DNA of 64,000 nt from Aquamicrobium lusatiense (GCF_014201615.1 NZ_JACHEU010000001.1:329631-393630); one strand, 5' to 3'. Shown: positions 37,419 to 45,815, counted from the stretch's first letter. The notes: a model not told the origin generated them from the sequence alone. Translations and numbers: made by a program.

Positions 37419-37736
37419 ATGACCACATCGGAAAAGCTGTCCTGCGAGGCCGCCAATCTTCGCGCCAATGTCGACGAGGCGTCCGCCTTCCTGAAGAAGG
37501 TGTCCAACCCGGATCGCCTGATGGTGTGCTGCGCGCTGGTCGATGGCGAGCATTCGGTTCGCGAGCTGGAGGACCTGCTCGGCATCCGCCAGCCGGGCCT
37601 GTCGCAGCAGCTCGCCGAATTGCGCGAGGCCGGCCTCGTTGCCAGCCGCAAGGAGGGCAAGCAGGTTTTCTACCGGCTTGCCGACCCCCGCATCGCGACC
37701 TTCATCCACACCATGCATGCCCTGTTCTGCAAATAG
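37419..37736 (+). CDS. bigR: ArsR-family repressor, BigR-like sulfide/persulfide sensor
   Basis: 105-residue winged-helix repressor. It has a cysteine at residue 6 (LSCEAANL) and another in SNPDRLMVCCALVDGEHSVR, the pair positions used by BigR/SqrR to form a disulfide or polysulfide on exposure to sulfide. The recognition helix is IRQPGLSQQLAELREAGLVA. Metal-site residues of ArsR/SmtB are not obvious. It lies 7 bases after the hydrolase gene and should repress the operon through the AT-rich repeat at 36447. Confidence 0.85.
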   Translation: MTTSEKLSCEAANLRANVDEASAFLKKVSNPDRLMVCCALVDGEHSVRELEDLLGIRQPGLSQQLAELREAGLVASRKEGKQVFYRLADPRIATFIHTMHALFCK

Positions 37737-37766
37737 GGCAGTGACCGCTTCACAGGAGAAAACTCC

Positions 37767-37991
37767 ATGACCGCCAATATCGGAACCCCGGAGCGCATCG
37801 TCAGGATCGTCGCCGGTGTCCTGCTCGTTGCCCTGCCCTTCATGTCCGGCTGGGCCTTCTTTGAAAGCGCACTGTGGACGTGGCTGTCGGTCATCGTCGG
37901 CCTTGTCCTCGTCATCACCGGCATCCTGCGCTTCTGTCCCGCCTACTGCATGCTGGGCTGCTCCACCAACGGAAAGGCCTGCAGGAGATGA
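37767..37991 (+). CDS. DUF2892 (YgaP-like) inner-membrane protein
   Basis: 74-residue protein with two membrane helices (VRIVAGVLLVALPFMSGWAF and WLSVIVGLVLVITGILRF) and a cysteine-containing end (FCPAYCMLGCSTNGKACRR). DUF2892 domains accompany rhodanese and sulfur-carrier systems, which fits its place in the persulfide operon. Its stop overlaps the next start (ATGA). RBS AGGAGA. Confidence 0.87.
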   Translation: MTANIGTPERIVRIVAGVLLVALPFMSGWAFFESALWTWLSVIVGLVLVITGILRFCPAYCMLGCSTNGKACRR

Positions 37992-38416
37992 CCGAATTCA
38001 CGCCTTTGACGTCGCTCGCCGGTGGTGCGCTGATCGGTCTGGCCGCCGTGCTGCTCATGGCGCTGCATGGCCGGATCGCCGGAATATCGGGCATCATCGG
38101 CGGAATCCTGCCGCCAGCGGCCGCCGACTGGGGCTGGCGCGCTGCCTTCCTTGCCGGGGCGATCGCCGCACCTGCACTCATCATCGCGCTGACCGGCCAT
38201 GACATCGCCTTTGCCAGCACCACGCCGACATTCTGGCTGATCGTCAGCGGCCTGATCGTCGGTGTGGGCGTCACCCTCGGTTCCGGCTGCACCTCGGGTC
38301 ACGGCGTGTGCGGCATGGCGCGCCTGTCCGTGCGCTCCATCGCCGCCACGCTGACCTTCATGGCAACGACCGGCATCACCGTCTATGTCGTGCGTCACAT
38401 CGTGGGAGGGCTGTGA
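37988..38416 (+). CDS. YeeE/YedE-family membrane protein, first half-transporter
   Basis: 142-residue membrane protein with about four helices. The conserved motif GVTLGSGCTSGHGVCGMARL contains the cysteine of the YeeE/YedE (sulf_transp) family, implicated in moving thiosulfate or other sulfur species. The start at 37988 is coupled to the DUF2892 stop; its own stop overlaps the next start (TGATG). It probably pairs with the following half-protein. Confidence 0.9.
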   Translation: MTEFTPLTSLAGGALIGLAAVLLMALHGRIAGISGIIGGILPPAAADWGWRAAFLAGAIAAPALIIALTGHDIAFASTTPTFWLIVSGLIVGVGVTLGSGCTSGHGVCGMARLSVRSIAATLTFMATTGITVYVVRHIVGGL

Positions 38417-38826
38417 TGTCGCGCATGATCACCGCCCTGCTGATCGGCCTCGTGTTCGGAACCGGCATCGCGCTTTCCGGCATGATCAATCCGGCCAAGG
38501 TGCTGAATTTCTTCGATGTCGCGGGGACATGGGATCCCTCGCTCGCCTTCGTAATGGGCGGCGCACTGATCGTCACGGCCATCGGCTACCGGCTGGTGCT
38601 GAAAAACCCGGCGCCACTGCTCGATACAGCTTTCCACCTGCCGGCCCGCAAAGACATCGATCTGCCGCTGCTGGCAGGCGCCGGCTTGTTCGGCGTCGGC
38701 TGGGGCATCGCCGGTTTCTGCCCCGGCGGTTCGATCCCGGCGCTCGGACTGGGCCAACCCGCCGCACTGATCTTCGTCGCCTCAATGGTTTGCGGCATTG
38801 CCGTCACCCGGCTGATCCGCCGCTGA
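38416..38826 (+). CDS. YeeE/YedE-family membrane protein, second half-transporter
   Basis: 136-residue partner of the preceding gene. It starts MSRMITALLIGLVFGTGIAL and carries GMINPAKVLNFFDVAGTWDP and GVGWGIAGFCPGGSIPALGL, the second conserved cysteine motif of the family (FCPGG). The two halves together equal one full-length TsuA/YeeE protein. A strong terminator follows the operon. Confidence 0.9.
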   Translation: MSRMITALLIGLVFGTGIALSGMINPAKVLNFFDVAGTWDPSLAFVMGGALIVTAIGYRLVLKNPAPLLDTAFHLPARKDIDLPLLAGAGLFGVGWGIAGFCPGGSIPALGLGQPAALIFVASMVCGIAVTRLIRR

Positions 38827-38836
38827 AACCGCAACA

Positions 38837-38865
38837 AAAAAGCGCGGGTCAGGCCCGCGCTTTTT
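38837..38865. terminator. bidirectional intrinsic terminator
   Basis: 12-bp perfect stem, AAAAAGCGCGGG / CCCGCGCTTTTT, with a 5-base loop and T residues on both strands. It lies 10 bases after the YeeE/YedE operon and 23 bases beyond the trcR stop, so it serves both convergent units. Confidence 0.9.
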
Positions 38866-38887
38866 CTAAATGACTATAAGGCGAGGC

Positions 38888-39580
38888 TTATTCCTCGTCG
38901 TCCTCTTCCGGCTCCACGCCCTTGAGCGCCGAGAGCTTGGCGAACACGGCATCCGCGTCCAGCTCCGCATCCTCGTCGCGCGGTGCATCGGCCTGCGGGT
39001 CCAGGCGCTCGGTGAGGGAAGCCGGCAGCAGCGTATCACCGGTGGGCTGAACCTCGCGGTTGCGGGAAGCGCGCTGCACCTCGATGTCGAGGTCGATCTG
39101 CGAGGTCAGCCCCAGCGTCACCGGATCCATCGGCACCAGATTTGCTGCATTCCAGTGGCTGCGGTTGCGGATCTGCTCGATGGTCGACTTGGTGGTTCCG
39201 ACCAGACGCGAAATCTGCGCGTCCTTCAGCTCGGGATGGTTGCGCACCAGCCACAGGATCGCATTGGGACGATCCTGACGCTTGGACAGCGGCGTGTAGC
39301 GCGGGCCCTTGCGCTTGGTCTCGGGCACCCGCACCTTCGGCTCGGAAAGCTTCAGGCGATGGTTCTGGTCCTGCTCGCCGCGCGCGATCTCCTCGCGGCT
39401 GAGCTGGCCGGTGATCACCGGGTCCATGCCCTTGATGCCCTGCGCCGATTCGCCATCCGCGATCGCCTTCACCTCAAGCGGATGCAGGCCGCAGAACTGG
39501 GCGATCTGGTCGAAGGAAAGCGCGGTGTTGTCGACCAGCCAGACGGCGGTCGCCTTCGGCATGAGAAGCGTATTTGCCAT
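38888..39580 (-). CDS. trcR: cell cycle transcriptional regulator TrcR (formerly DUF1013)
   Basis: 230-residue protein. The start at 39580 gives MANTLLMPKATAVWLVDNTA, the invariant N-terminus of the family. It continues LSFDQIAQFCGLHPLEVKAI, VPETKRKGPRYTPLSKRQDR and PNAILWLVRNHPELKDAQIS, then LVGTTKSTIEQIRNRSHWNA, which looks like a helix-turn-helix. The end is strongly acidic (EPEEDDEE). TrcR in Caulobacter is a conserved alphaproteobacterial transcription factor linked to cell-cycle genes. The frame upstream of the chosen start (to 39730) has no matching homology and is not included. Confidence 0.9.
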   Translation of the reverse strand: MANTLLMPKATAVWLVDNTALSFDQIAQFCGLHPLEVKAIADGESAQGIKGMDPVITGQLSREEIARGEQDQNHRLKLSEPKVRVPETKRKGPRYTPLSKRQDRPNAILWLVRNHPELKDAQISRLVGTTKSTIEQIRNRSHWNAANLVPMDPVTLGLTSQIDLDIEVQRASRNREVQPTGDTLLPASLTERLDPQADAPRDEDAELDADAVFAKLSALKGVEPEEDDEE

Positions 39581-39814
39581 CGAATAAAATCCTCTCGTTC
39601 GCCCGCGTCCCGTTACGCGGGCGGTGGTTTTACAAGCCACCGAAAAAGGGAAAATCCGCTTTCCTATAACCGCGTTCGTGCCCGAGAGCAAGAAAATCCC
39701 GGCCGAAAGAAGCACGCTCCGGAACGTCATGCTTGTGTCGCGAAACCGTCATCGGGCTGAAATACCGATGGCACAAAGGGAATGCGCATTCTTCTCATGA
39801 GGGAAAGAGATCCC

Positions 39815-42016
39815 ATGCGCACCCGTTCGTCACTCGTCGCGGCCATGGCCGCACTTGCCGCATCCGTTTCCCTGCCGGCTCACGCCGATCAGGTCTTCAA
39901 CCGCATCGCCACGTTCCCGGTCGCCTCCAACCTGCCCGAAGGCACCGATCCGGCCACGGCGACATCCTCCGAGATCATCACCGCCACCGAAGACGGCAAC
40001 ACGCTCGTCTATTCCGACAGCCCGCTGGGCGCAATCGGCTTCATCGACATCACCGACCCGAAAGCCCCGAAGGCCGGCGGCATCGTAAGGATCGACGGCG
40101 AGCCCACCTCCGTCGCCGTCATCGGCAACAGGGTTCTGGCCGGCGTCAACACCTCGAAGAGCTACACCGAGCCTTCCGGAAACCTGACGGTCATCGACAT
40201 CGCCTCGAAGACGATCGAAGCATCCTGCGATCTCGGCGGCCAGCCGGATTCGGTAGCGGTGAGCAAGGATGGCCGCTTCCTCGCCGTCGCCATCGAGAAC
40301 GAGCGCGACGAGGACCTCAACGACGGCGAGATCCCGCAGCTTCCCGCCGGCAACCTTAAGATCGTCTCGCTGAAGGATGGCGCGCCCGACTGCGCCACCA
40401 TCCGCACCGTCGACCTGAACGGCCTTGCCGAGATCGCTCCGGAAGATGCGGAACCTGAATTCGTCGACTTCAATGAGGCCGGCGAGATCGCCGTGACCCT
40501 GCAGGAGAACAACCACATCGCCATCGTCAATGCCGAAACGGGCGAGATCGTCTCGCATTTTTCGGCCGGATCGGTGTCGCTCGAAAACGTCGACACCAAG
40601 AAGGACGGCAGGCTCTCCTTCACGAGCAAGGTCGAGAATGCTCCGCGCGAGCCCGACGCCGTGCAATGGCTCGACAATGACCGCCTCGTCATCGCCAATG
40701 AGGGCGACTACAAGGGTGGCTCGCGCGGCTTCACCATCTTCTCGAAGACCGGCGAAGTGCTCTACGAATCCGGCCCTTCATTCGAATACATCGCGGCGCA
40801 GCTCGGCCATTACCCCGAGCACCGCAACAAGAAGGGCATCGAACCCGAGGGCATGGAGGTCGGCACCTATGGCGACCAGAAGCTGATCTTCGTCGGCGCC
40901 GAGCGCGCCTCGCTGGTCGGCGTCTATGAGGACACCGGCGCGGAGCCGAAATTCCTTCAGGCGCTGCCCTCCGGCATCGGCCCGGAAGGCCTGCTGGCGC
41001 TTCCCGCCCGCAACCTCTTCGTCACCGCCAACGAAACCGATCTGGTCGAGGATGGCGGCGCCCGCTCGCATGTGATGATCTTCGAGCGAGCCGAAGGCCA
41101 GCCGATCTACCCGATGATCCGGTCCGACACCGACGCCAACGGCCTGCCGATCGGCTGGGGTGCGCTGTCGGGCCTCGCCGCCGATTCCGAGGCGCCCGGC
41201 AAGCTCTACGCCGTATCCGATTCGGTCTATGGCGCGGAACCGGCGATCTTCACCATCGATGCCACCCAGTCCCCGGCCCGTATCACAAGCAAGACCGTGA
41301 TCACGCGCGGCGGCAACCCCGCCCAGAAGCTCGACCTCGAAGGCATTGCTTCGGACGGCGAAGGCGGGTTCTGGCTGTCCAATGAAGGCGACGTCGCCAA
41401 GCTCGTTCCGCATGCCATCTTCCGCGTCGACGCCAAGGGCGAGATCAAACAGGAAATCGCCCTGCCGGCCGAGCTGGTCGCGCATCAGACCCGCTATGGC
41501 CTCGAAGGCATCACCACCATTGGCGAAGGTGACGAGCTGACGCTGATCGCCGCCGTGCAGCGCGAATGGGGTGACGATGCGAAGGGCGAAGTCAAGCTGC
41601 TCGCCTACAAGCCGAAGGCAAAGGAATGGTCGGCCGTGCGCTATCCGCTGGAGAAGGCCGAAAGCGGCTGGATGGGCCTGTCGGAAATCACCGCTCATGA
41701 CGGCAAGCTCTACATCGTCGAGCGCGACAATCTGATCGGCGATGCTGCCAAGGTGAAGCGCATCTACAGCGTGGCGCTCGATGGCTTCACGCCGGCGGAA
41801 CTGGGTGGCGACCTGCCGCTGGTGGAAAAGACGCTGGTGCGCGACCTGGTGCCTGACCTCAAGGCCGCCACCAACGGCTATGTGCTCGATAAGGTGGAGG
41901 GCTTCACCATCGACAAGAACGGCGAAGCCTTCGTCGTCACCGACAATGACGGCGTCGCCGATTCGTCCGGCGAAACCCTGTTCCTGCGGCTCGGCAATGT
42001 CGCCGCGCTCAACTGA
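39815..42016 (+). CDS. secreted esterase-like phytase-domain protein
   Basis: 733-residue protein with a signal peptide (MRTRSSLVAAMAALAASVSL, ending PAHA). Most of the mature protein has beta-propeller character: repeated short strands such as PDSVAVSKDGRFLAVAIENE and GIGPEGLLALPARNLFVTAN. The C-terminal half (from about residue 430) matches the esterase-like activity of phytase domain (PF13449 type): LIGWGALSGLAADSE-like wording, KLDLEGIASDGEGGFWLSNE and EGFTIDKNGEAFVVTDNDG. It is probably periplasmic or outside the cell and could hydrolyse phosphate esters; substrate unknown. It stands alone, divergent from trcR. ATG 39815 follows GAGGGAAAGAG. Confidence 0.85.
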   Translation: MRTRSSLVAAMAALAASVSLPAHADQVFNRIATFPVASNLPEGTDPATATSSEIITATEDGNTLVYSDSPLGAIGFIDITDPKAPKAGGIVRIDGEPTSVAVIGNRVLAGVNTSKSYTEPSGNLTVIDIASKTIEASCDLGGQPDSVAVSKDGRFLAVAIENERDEDLNDGEIPQLPAGNLKIVSLKDGAPDCATIRTVDLNGLAEIAPEDAEPEFVDFNEAGEIAVTLQENNHIAIVNAETGEIVSHFSAGSVSLENVDTKKDGRLSFTSKVENAPREPDAVQWLDNDRLVIANEGDYKGGSRGFTIFSKTGEVLYESGPSFEYIAAQLGHYPEHRNKKGIEPEGMEVGTYGDQKLIFVGAERASLVGVYEDTGAEPKFLQALPSGIGPEGLLALPARNLFVTANETDLVEDGGARSHVMIFERAEGQPIYPMIRSDTDANGLPIGWGALSGLAADSEAPGKLYAVSDSVYGAEPAIFTIDATQSPARITSKTVITRGGNPAQKLDLEGIASDGEGGFWLSNEGDVAKLVPHAIFRVDAKGEIKQEIALPAELVAHQTRYGLEGITTIGEGDELTLIAAVQREWGDDAKGEVKLLAYKPKAKEWSAVRYPLEKAESGWMGLSEITAHDGKLYIVERDNLIGDAAKVKRIYSVALDGFTPAELGGDLPLVEKTLVRDLVPDLKAATNGYVLDKVEGFTIDKNGEAFVVTDNDGVADSSGETLFLRLGNVAALN

Positions 42017-42035
42017 TTTCCAGAAAGGCGGGCCG

Positions 42036-42467
42036 TCAGCAGGGCGGCCCGCCAACCTTCACGCCGGCATAGGCATCACCAACGATGTCCGTGCACAATC
42101 CCGCCCATTCGCACCCCACGCAGGCAGTGCGTGTCAGCCCGGCGGCAAAACCCGACCGCAGCTTTTCCAGCAAGATCGCGTCAAGTGCGATCCGTTCGCC
42201 GGCACCGATGCGCCGGCCAAGCAGATCTCCGACATCGCGGGCGGCCTGCGCATCCCGTTCCAGAACGCTTGCGTTGAGGCAATGCGCTTCCGGATCTGAC
42301 AGCAGAGGGGCGCAGACATCGTCCGGCCCCTCCACGATCACGATGTCCTCGCCACGGCTCAGCCGCCCGGCGATCACGTCATAATTGGCTGTGAAGGCAG
42401 GCGTGTACCCCTTGCCGACATAGGTGAGCATGCACAGAAGGTGATGCGCCCTCAGCCTGATGGTCAC
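42036..42467 (-). CDS. DUF1284-domain protein
   Basis: 143-residue protein starting with GTG at 42467, overlapping the bioY stop (GTGA). It begins MTIRLRAHHLLCMLTYVGKG, the DUF1284 hallmark (RxHHLLC). Cysteines recur in DDVCAPL, AHCLNAS, TACVGCEWAGLCTDIVG and VGGPPC; the CxxC pattern near the end suggests a metal or Fe-S site. Coupling to bioY hints at a biotin-related or metal role, but none is known. Confidence 0.85.
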   Translation of the reverse strand: MTIRLRAHHLLCMLTYVGKGYTPAFTANYDVIAGRLSRGEDIVIVEGPDDVCAPLLSDPEAHCLNASVLERDAQAARDVGDLLGRRIGAGERIALDAILLEKLRSGFAAGLTRTACVGCEWAGLCTDIVGDAYAGVKVGGPPC

Positions 42468-43063
42468 GAAGCCTGCCGCTCCGTCTTTGCGCGGGGGAAC
42501 AGCCGCAGCGTGGCGGCAGCGAGTGCCGACTTCAGCACGCCGCCAACAATGAAGGGCGTGACGCCAAGCGCCACCGCCTTTTCAAATCCAACGAGGCCGG
42601 CCAGCCACAGCGCGCCGATGACAAGGCACAGACCGTTGCCGATCAGCATGGCCGCGAAGGCCATGAACACGCGATCCCCGTTCCAGCCGCGCTCGACCAG
42701 CCAGCCGACAAGGGCGGCGATGATAGGGAACGAGGCCAGATAGCCCGCAGTCGGACCGACGAAAGGCGCCAGGCCGCCTGAGCCTCCGGCTAGCACCGGC
42801 ATGCCGATCGCCGCTTCGCCAAGCCATGCCAGAATGGTGAGCGCACCAAGCCGCCAGCCATAGAGCGCGCCGACCAGCGTGACCGCGAAGGTCTGCATGG
42901 TGATCGGCACCGGAATCATCGGCACTTCGATTCGCGACGACAGCGCAAGCAACAGCGTACCGATGGCAATAGCAGCCACCTGCCACAGCAGGGGTCGCTC
43001 CTGCAGGCGAAGCGGGCTGAGGGAGGGCGTTACGGTGGGGATTTCTGACTGCGACACTGGCAT
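42464..43063 (-). CDS. bioY: biotin transporter substrate-specific component
   Basis: 199-residue S-component of an ECF-type biotin importer, six membrane helices. Conserved stretches are EVPMIPVPITMQTFAVTLVG, then GWRLGALTILAWLGEAAIGM and GPTAGYLASFPIIAALVGWL. No bioM or bioN genes are adjacent, so it acts alone or with a remote ECF module. The start at 43063 follows GGAGA. A BioR-type box overlaps the ribosome-binding region, 8 bases upstream of the ATG, so expression is probably repressed when biotin is sufficient. Confidence 0.95.
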   Translation of the reverse strand: MPVSQSEIPTVTPSLSPLRLQERPLLWQVAAIAIGTLLLALSSRIEVPMIPVPITMQTFAVTLVGALYGWRLGALTILAWLGEAAIGMPVLAGGSGGLAPFVGPTAGYLASFPIIAALVGWLVERGWNGDRVFMAFAAMLIGNGLCLVIGALWLAGLVGFEKAVALGVTPFIVGGVLKSALAAATLRLFPRAKTERQAS

Positions 43064-43071
43064 TCTCCAAA

Positions 43072-43081
43072 TTATAGATAA
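43072..43081 (-). promoter_or_regulatory. BioR-type operator of bioY
   Basis: TTATAGATAA fits the alphaproteobacterial BioR consensus TTATMKATAA exactly (established from comparative genomics of biotin regulons). It sits immediately upstream of the bioY start, where bound repressor would block transcription. Confidence 0.8.
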
Positions 43082-43325
43082 TTTTTGATTCTGATCTATT
43101 ATCGAATCCATATTTTCAATCCGGAGGCAAGTGCTTTTGATCTGATCAGACAAAAACCGGCTCTCCGGCGCTGGAAAAACCCACGCAGAATCCGAAATTT
43201 CATTTTGATTTCAATGACTGGTTCAGGGGCATCGCCCGCCATGCGCGCACAACGCATCAAAGCGCGGGATCGAAACGGCACCCGCGACACAGACCGCCGA
43301 TTCGTCCGTTCCCTCGACGGCAACG

Positions 43326-43994
43326 TCAGCCGACGATTGTGAAAGCCTCGCGGGTGGCACCGGACTGCATGCGCACCGGGCGCTGGCCGATCCACTGGAC
43401 ATGCCGGGCAAGAATTGAGGCCGCCGTATCCACCTGCCCCTGCCGCAGGGCGCTGAGGATTGCCCGGTGATCGTGATCGGTGCGGGTTTCCCACTCCGAA
43501 CGCCATGCAGCAAACAGGAAGCGGGCGCTGGCGGCATGAAGATCGTCTATGGCAGCCAGCAGGCGGGGCATGCCGCAGGGCGTCAGGATCAGGCGGTGGA
43601 AGGTACGGTTGGCCTCTTCCCATGAGCGCACATCGCGCGAACGGTCGCCGGCGTGCGTCGCCTCCTCGGCCTTGTCGAGGATCGCGGCCGTCAGATGCGG
43701 TGCCGCATGCTTCAGCGCAAGAACCTCCAGGGCAGCGCGCATCTCCGCCACCTCTTTCACCTCATCGAGGTCGAAAGCCGCGACCCGCACACCCCGGCGC
43801 GCCTCGCTCACGGCAAGGCCCTGCGCCTCCAGCCGCCGGAACGCCTCGCGCACCGGCACATGGCTGGCACCGAATTCCTCCGCAACATGGTCCTGACGCA
43901 AACGCGCACCCGGCTCGATCGCACCCGAAATGATGCGCTCGGCCAGAGCCTTTGCGATTCGCACCGCGATTGTGTCGTCCTTGCCCGATTCCAT
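43326..43994 (-). CDS. GntR-family regulator (FCD type)
   Basis: 222-residue regulator. The HTH reads LAERIISGAIEPGARLRQDH and FGASHVPVREAFRRLEAQGL; the FCD helical domain contains EMRAALEVLALKHAAPHL, EANRTFHRLILTPCGMPRLL and ILSALRQGQVDTAASILARH. The start at 43994 gives MESGKDDTIAVRIAKALAER. Its neighbour bioY carries a BioR box, and BioR is also a GntR protein, but this gene has no such box in its own promoter (it has a different palindrome at 44066). It may therefore be BioR or an unrelated regulator. Confidence 0.85.
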   Translation of the reverse strand: MESGKDDTIAVRIAKALAERIISGAIEPGARLRQDHVAEEFGASHVPVREAFRRLEAQGLAVSEARRGVRVAAFDLDEVKEVAEMRAALEVLALKHAAPHLTAAILDKAEEATHAGDRSRDVRSWEEANRTFHRLILTPCGMPRLLAAIDDLHAASARFLFAAWRSEWETRTDHDHRAILSALRQGQVDTAASILARHVQWIGQRPVRMQSGATREAFTIVG

Positions 43995-44065
43995 GGAGGA
44001 CAGATAAGGGGGAGATACTGCCGATGTCGAGAAGGCCACAGGCCGACAGGCTCGAAATGATCTTA

Positions 44066-44092
44066 TTATGTGCAGTGCAACATAATGCACAT
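44066..44092 (-). promoter_or_regulatory. nested inverted repeats upstream of the GntR gene
   Basis: TTATGT-N8-ACATAA (44066-44085) overlaps ATGTGCA-N11-TGCACAT (44068-44092). They lie 72 bases upstream of the regulator start, between it and the DUF1127 terminator. The arrangement is typical of an autoregulatory operator; the binder is presumably the GntR protein. Confidence 0.55.
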
Positions 44093-44101
44093 CTGGCAGG
44101 C

Positions 44102-44136
44102 ACAAAAACAAAACCCGCCGGACGAGGTCCAGCGGG
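44102..44136 (-). terminator. intrinsic terminator of the DUF1127 gene
   Basis: 10-bp stem CCCGCTGGAC / GTCCGGCGGG (one mismatch) with a 3-base loop on the reverse strand, followed by TTTTGTTTTTG. It starts 62 bases after the DUF1127 stop codon. Confidence 0.8.
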
Positions 44137-44197
44137 CTCGGAGCCGGAGGCACTTTCTCAAGTGCCAGACATCAGCTCTGCTTGGGCGCTCTCAGGC

Positions 44198-44338
44198 TTA
44201 GAGAGCGGCGCGGGCAACCGAAGGAATGTCGGCGCGGTTGATGCCGAGATCCTTGAGCTCGCGGGTGTTCAGGCGGTTCAGCGCACGAACGGTTTCGTTG
44301 TAACGGCGCCAGTTCTTGTAAGATTGGATCAGGTTCAT
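44198..44338 (-). CDS. DUF1127 small basic protein
   Basis: 46-residue protein from ATG 44338 to TAA 44198. It begins MNLIQSYKNWRRYNETVRAL, continues NRLNTRELKDLGINRADIPS and ends VARAAL, a complete DUF1127 domain (the R-x-L-x-x-L pattern, then DLGINRADI). An AGGAGG-like site (TTAGGAGGCAAAC) precedes the start. DUF1127 proteins in Agrobacterium and Rhodobacter are abundant small proteins that influence RNA turnover and phosphate or carbon metabolism. It has its own terminator and forms a single-gene unit. Confidence 0.92.
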   Translation of the reverse strand: MNLIQSYKNWRRYNETVRALNRLNTRELKDLGINRADIPSVARAAL

Positions 44339-44474
44339 GTTTGCCTCCTAAGGGTGTATGAATTCGATGCCCTCTAGATAGGCTGTCCTGCCCAATTATT
44401 GAACAGACGCTTTTGCATAGCGGCAATGCGTTTGTGCATTGCAGCATAAATGAAAGGTTAAGCGAACCTTTCAC

Positions 44475-45485
44475 TCATGCGACGTCGAGAACGATCTTGC
44501 CGATCGCCTCGCCGCTTTCCAGTCGCTCATGCGCGCGCCAGGCCTCCCGAAGCGGGAAGATCATGTCCATTACCGGCGCGACACGGCGACTGGCAAGAAG
44601 CGGCCAGACCTCCGCCTCCAGCGCCTGCGCGATCCTGCCCTTGAACTCGTCGCTGCGCGGCCTGAGCGTGGAGCCGGTATGCACCAGCCGCTTGGCCATC
44701 AGCCGGGCGAAATTGGCCGTCGCAGTCATGCCGCCCTGCACGGCAATCTGCACGATGCGGCCCTCCTCGGCTGCCGCCATGTAGTTGCGGTCGACATAGT
44801 CGCCTCCCACCATGTCCAGAATGACGTTGACGCCCTTACCGTCCGTGACCTCCCTGACGACCTTGACGAAATCCTCTTCGCGATAGTTTATCGCGCGCAT
44901 GGCGCCAAGCTTCACACAGCTCTCGCATTTTTCCGCCGAACCGGCGGTGACGATCACCTGCGATCCCCGTGCGGTGGCAAGCTGGATCGCCGTCGTGCCG
45001 ATGCCGGAGGTGCCGCCATGCACCAGCAGTGTCTCGCCGGACTGAAGGCCGCCACGCTCGAACACATTGTGCCAGACCGTGAAATAGGTCTCCGGCACGG
45101 CAGCAGCCTCGGTGAGGGTGAAGCCGGAGGGCACCGGCAAGGCATGGCTGGCGTGGACTTTCACATATTCGGCATAGCCGCCGCCCGGCGTCAGCGCGCA
45201 TACCTGATCACCAACACGCCAGCGCGCAGCACCGTCTCCAAGGGCCGCCACCTCGCCGGCCACCTCCAGCCCCGGCAGATCGGAAGCGCCCGGTGGCGGC
45301 GGATAGGAACCGCTGCGCTGGGCGATATCAGGCCGGTTGACGCCGGCGGCACGCACGCGGATCAGGATTTCACCCGGCCCCGGCTGCGGCAAAGCACGCC
45401 GCTCCGGCTTGAGCACGGCCGGCCCGCCCGGTTCCGAAATGGCGACTGCCGTCATGGTTTCCGGCAAATTTTCGGTCCTCGTCAT
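44475..45485 (-). CDS. NAD(P)H-quinone oxidoreductase, zinc-free MDR family
   Basis: 336-residue medium-chain reductase. The start at 45485 follows GAAGAGG; the longer frame to 45533 lacks a ribosome binding site. The GroES-like half reads GPGEILIRVRAAGVNRPDIA and DLPGLEVAGEVAALGDGA; the Rossmann half has LVHGGTSGIGTTAIQLATAR. The cysteines that bind structural zinc in alcohol dehydrogenases are missing, which identifies the PIG3/TP53I3-like quinone oxidoreductases. It diverges from the DUF1192 gene and shares a 135-base promoter region with it. Confidence 0.88.
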   Translation of the reverse strand: MTRTENLPETMTAVAISEPGGPAVLKPERRALPQPGPGEILIRVRAAGVNRPDIAQRSGSYPPPPGASDLPGLEVAGEVAALGDGAARWRVGDQVCALTPGGGYAEYVKVHASHALPVPSGFTLTEAAAVPETYFTVWHNVFERGGLQSGETLLVHGGTSGIGTTAIQLATARGSQVIVTAGSAEKCESCVKLGAMRAINYREEDFVKVVREVTDGKGVNVILDMVGGDYVDRNYMAAAEEGRIVQIAVQGGMTATANFARLMAKRLVHTGSTLRPRSDEFKGRIAQALEAEVWPLLASRRVAPVMDMIFPLREAWRAHERLESGEAIGKIVLDVA

Positions 45486-45620
45486 GCGACCTCTTCCTTT
45501 CCCGTCTCTGACAGCCCTGTTTGCACAGGACACCTGCCCTATCTATGCTTCTATCTATTCGGATTGACGGCGCAGGCAAACTGTCGATGCCGTACACAAA
45601 AGGATTTCCGGGGAACGACC

Positions 45621-45815
45621 ATGGCGATCTTCCACGACGAACCGGCAAGAAAAAACACCCCTCATGAAATCGGCCAGGATCTGAGCCGGCTCTCGATTGA
45701 CGATCTGCGGGCGCGCATCGACATGCTGCGCGGCGAGATCACACGCGTCGAGACAGAGCTGCACAGCAGAGGATCGACACGCTCGGCAGCCGAGGCGCTC
45801 TTTCGCCGCAGCTGA
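45621..45815 (+). CDS. DUF1192-family small protein
   Basis: 64-residue protein starting MAIFHDEPARKNTPHEIGQD and ending in AAEALFRRS. The central segment LSRLSIDDLRARIDMLRGEI is the DUF1192 hallmark and is predicted to form a short coiled coil. The ATG at 45621 follows a GGGGAACG site. A much longer frame in the same phase upstream is antisense to the quinone oxidoreductase and is not part of the gene. Function unknown; the family is confined to alphaproteobacteria. Confidence 0.88.
   Translation: MAIFHDEPARKNTPHEIGQDLSRLSIDDLRARIDMLRGEITRVETELHSRGSTRSAAEALFRRS

Noticed and set aside
39581..39730. N-terminal extension of trcR to 39730
   Set aside because: The conserved family start is at 39580 (MANTLLMPKATAVWLVDN); upstream residues look like a translated promoter region.
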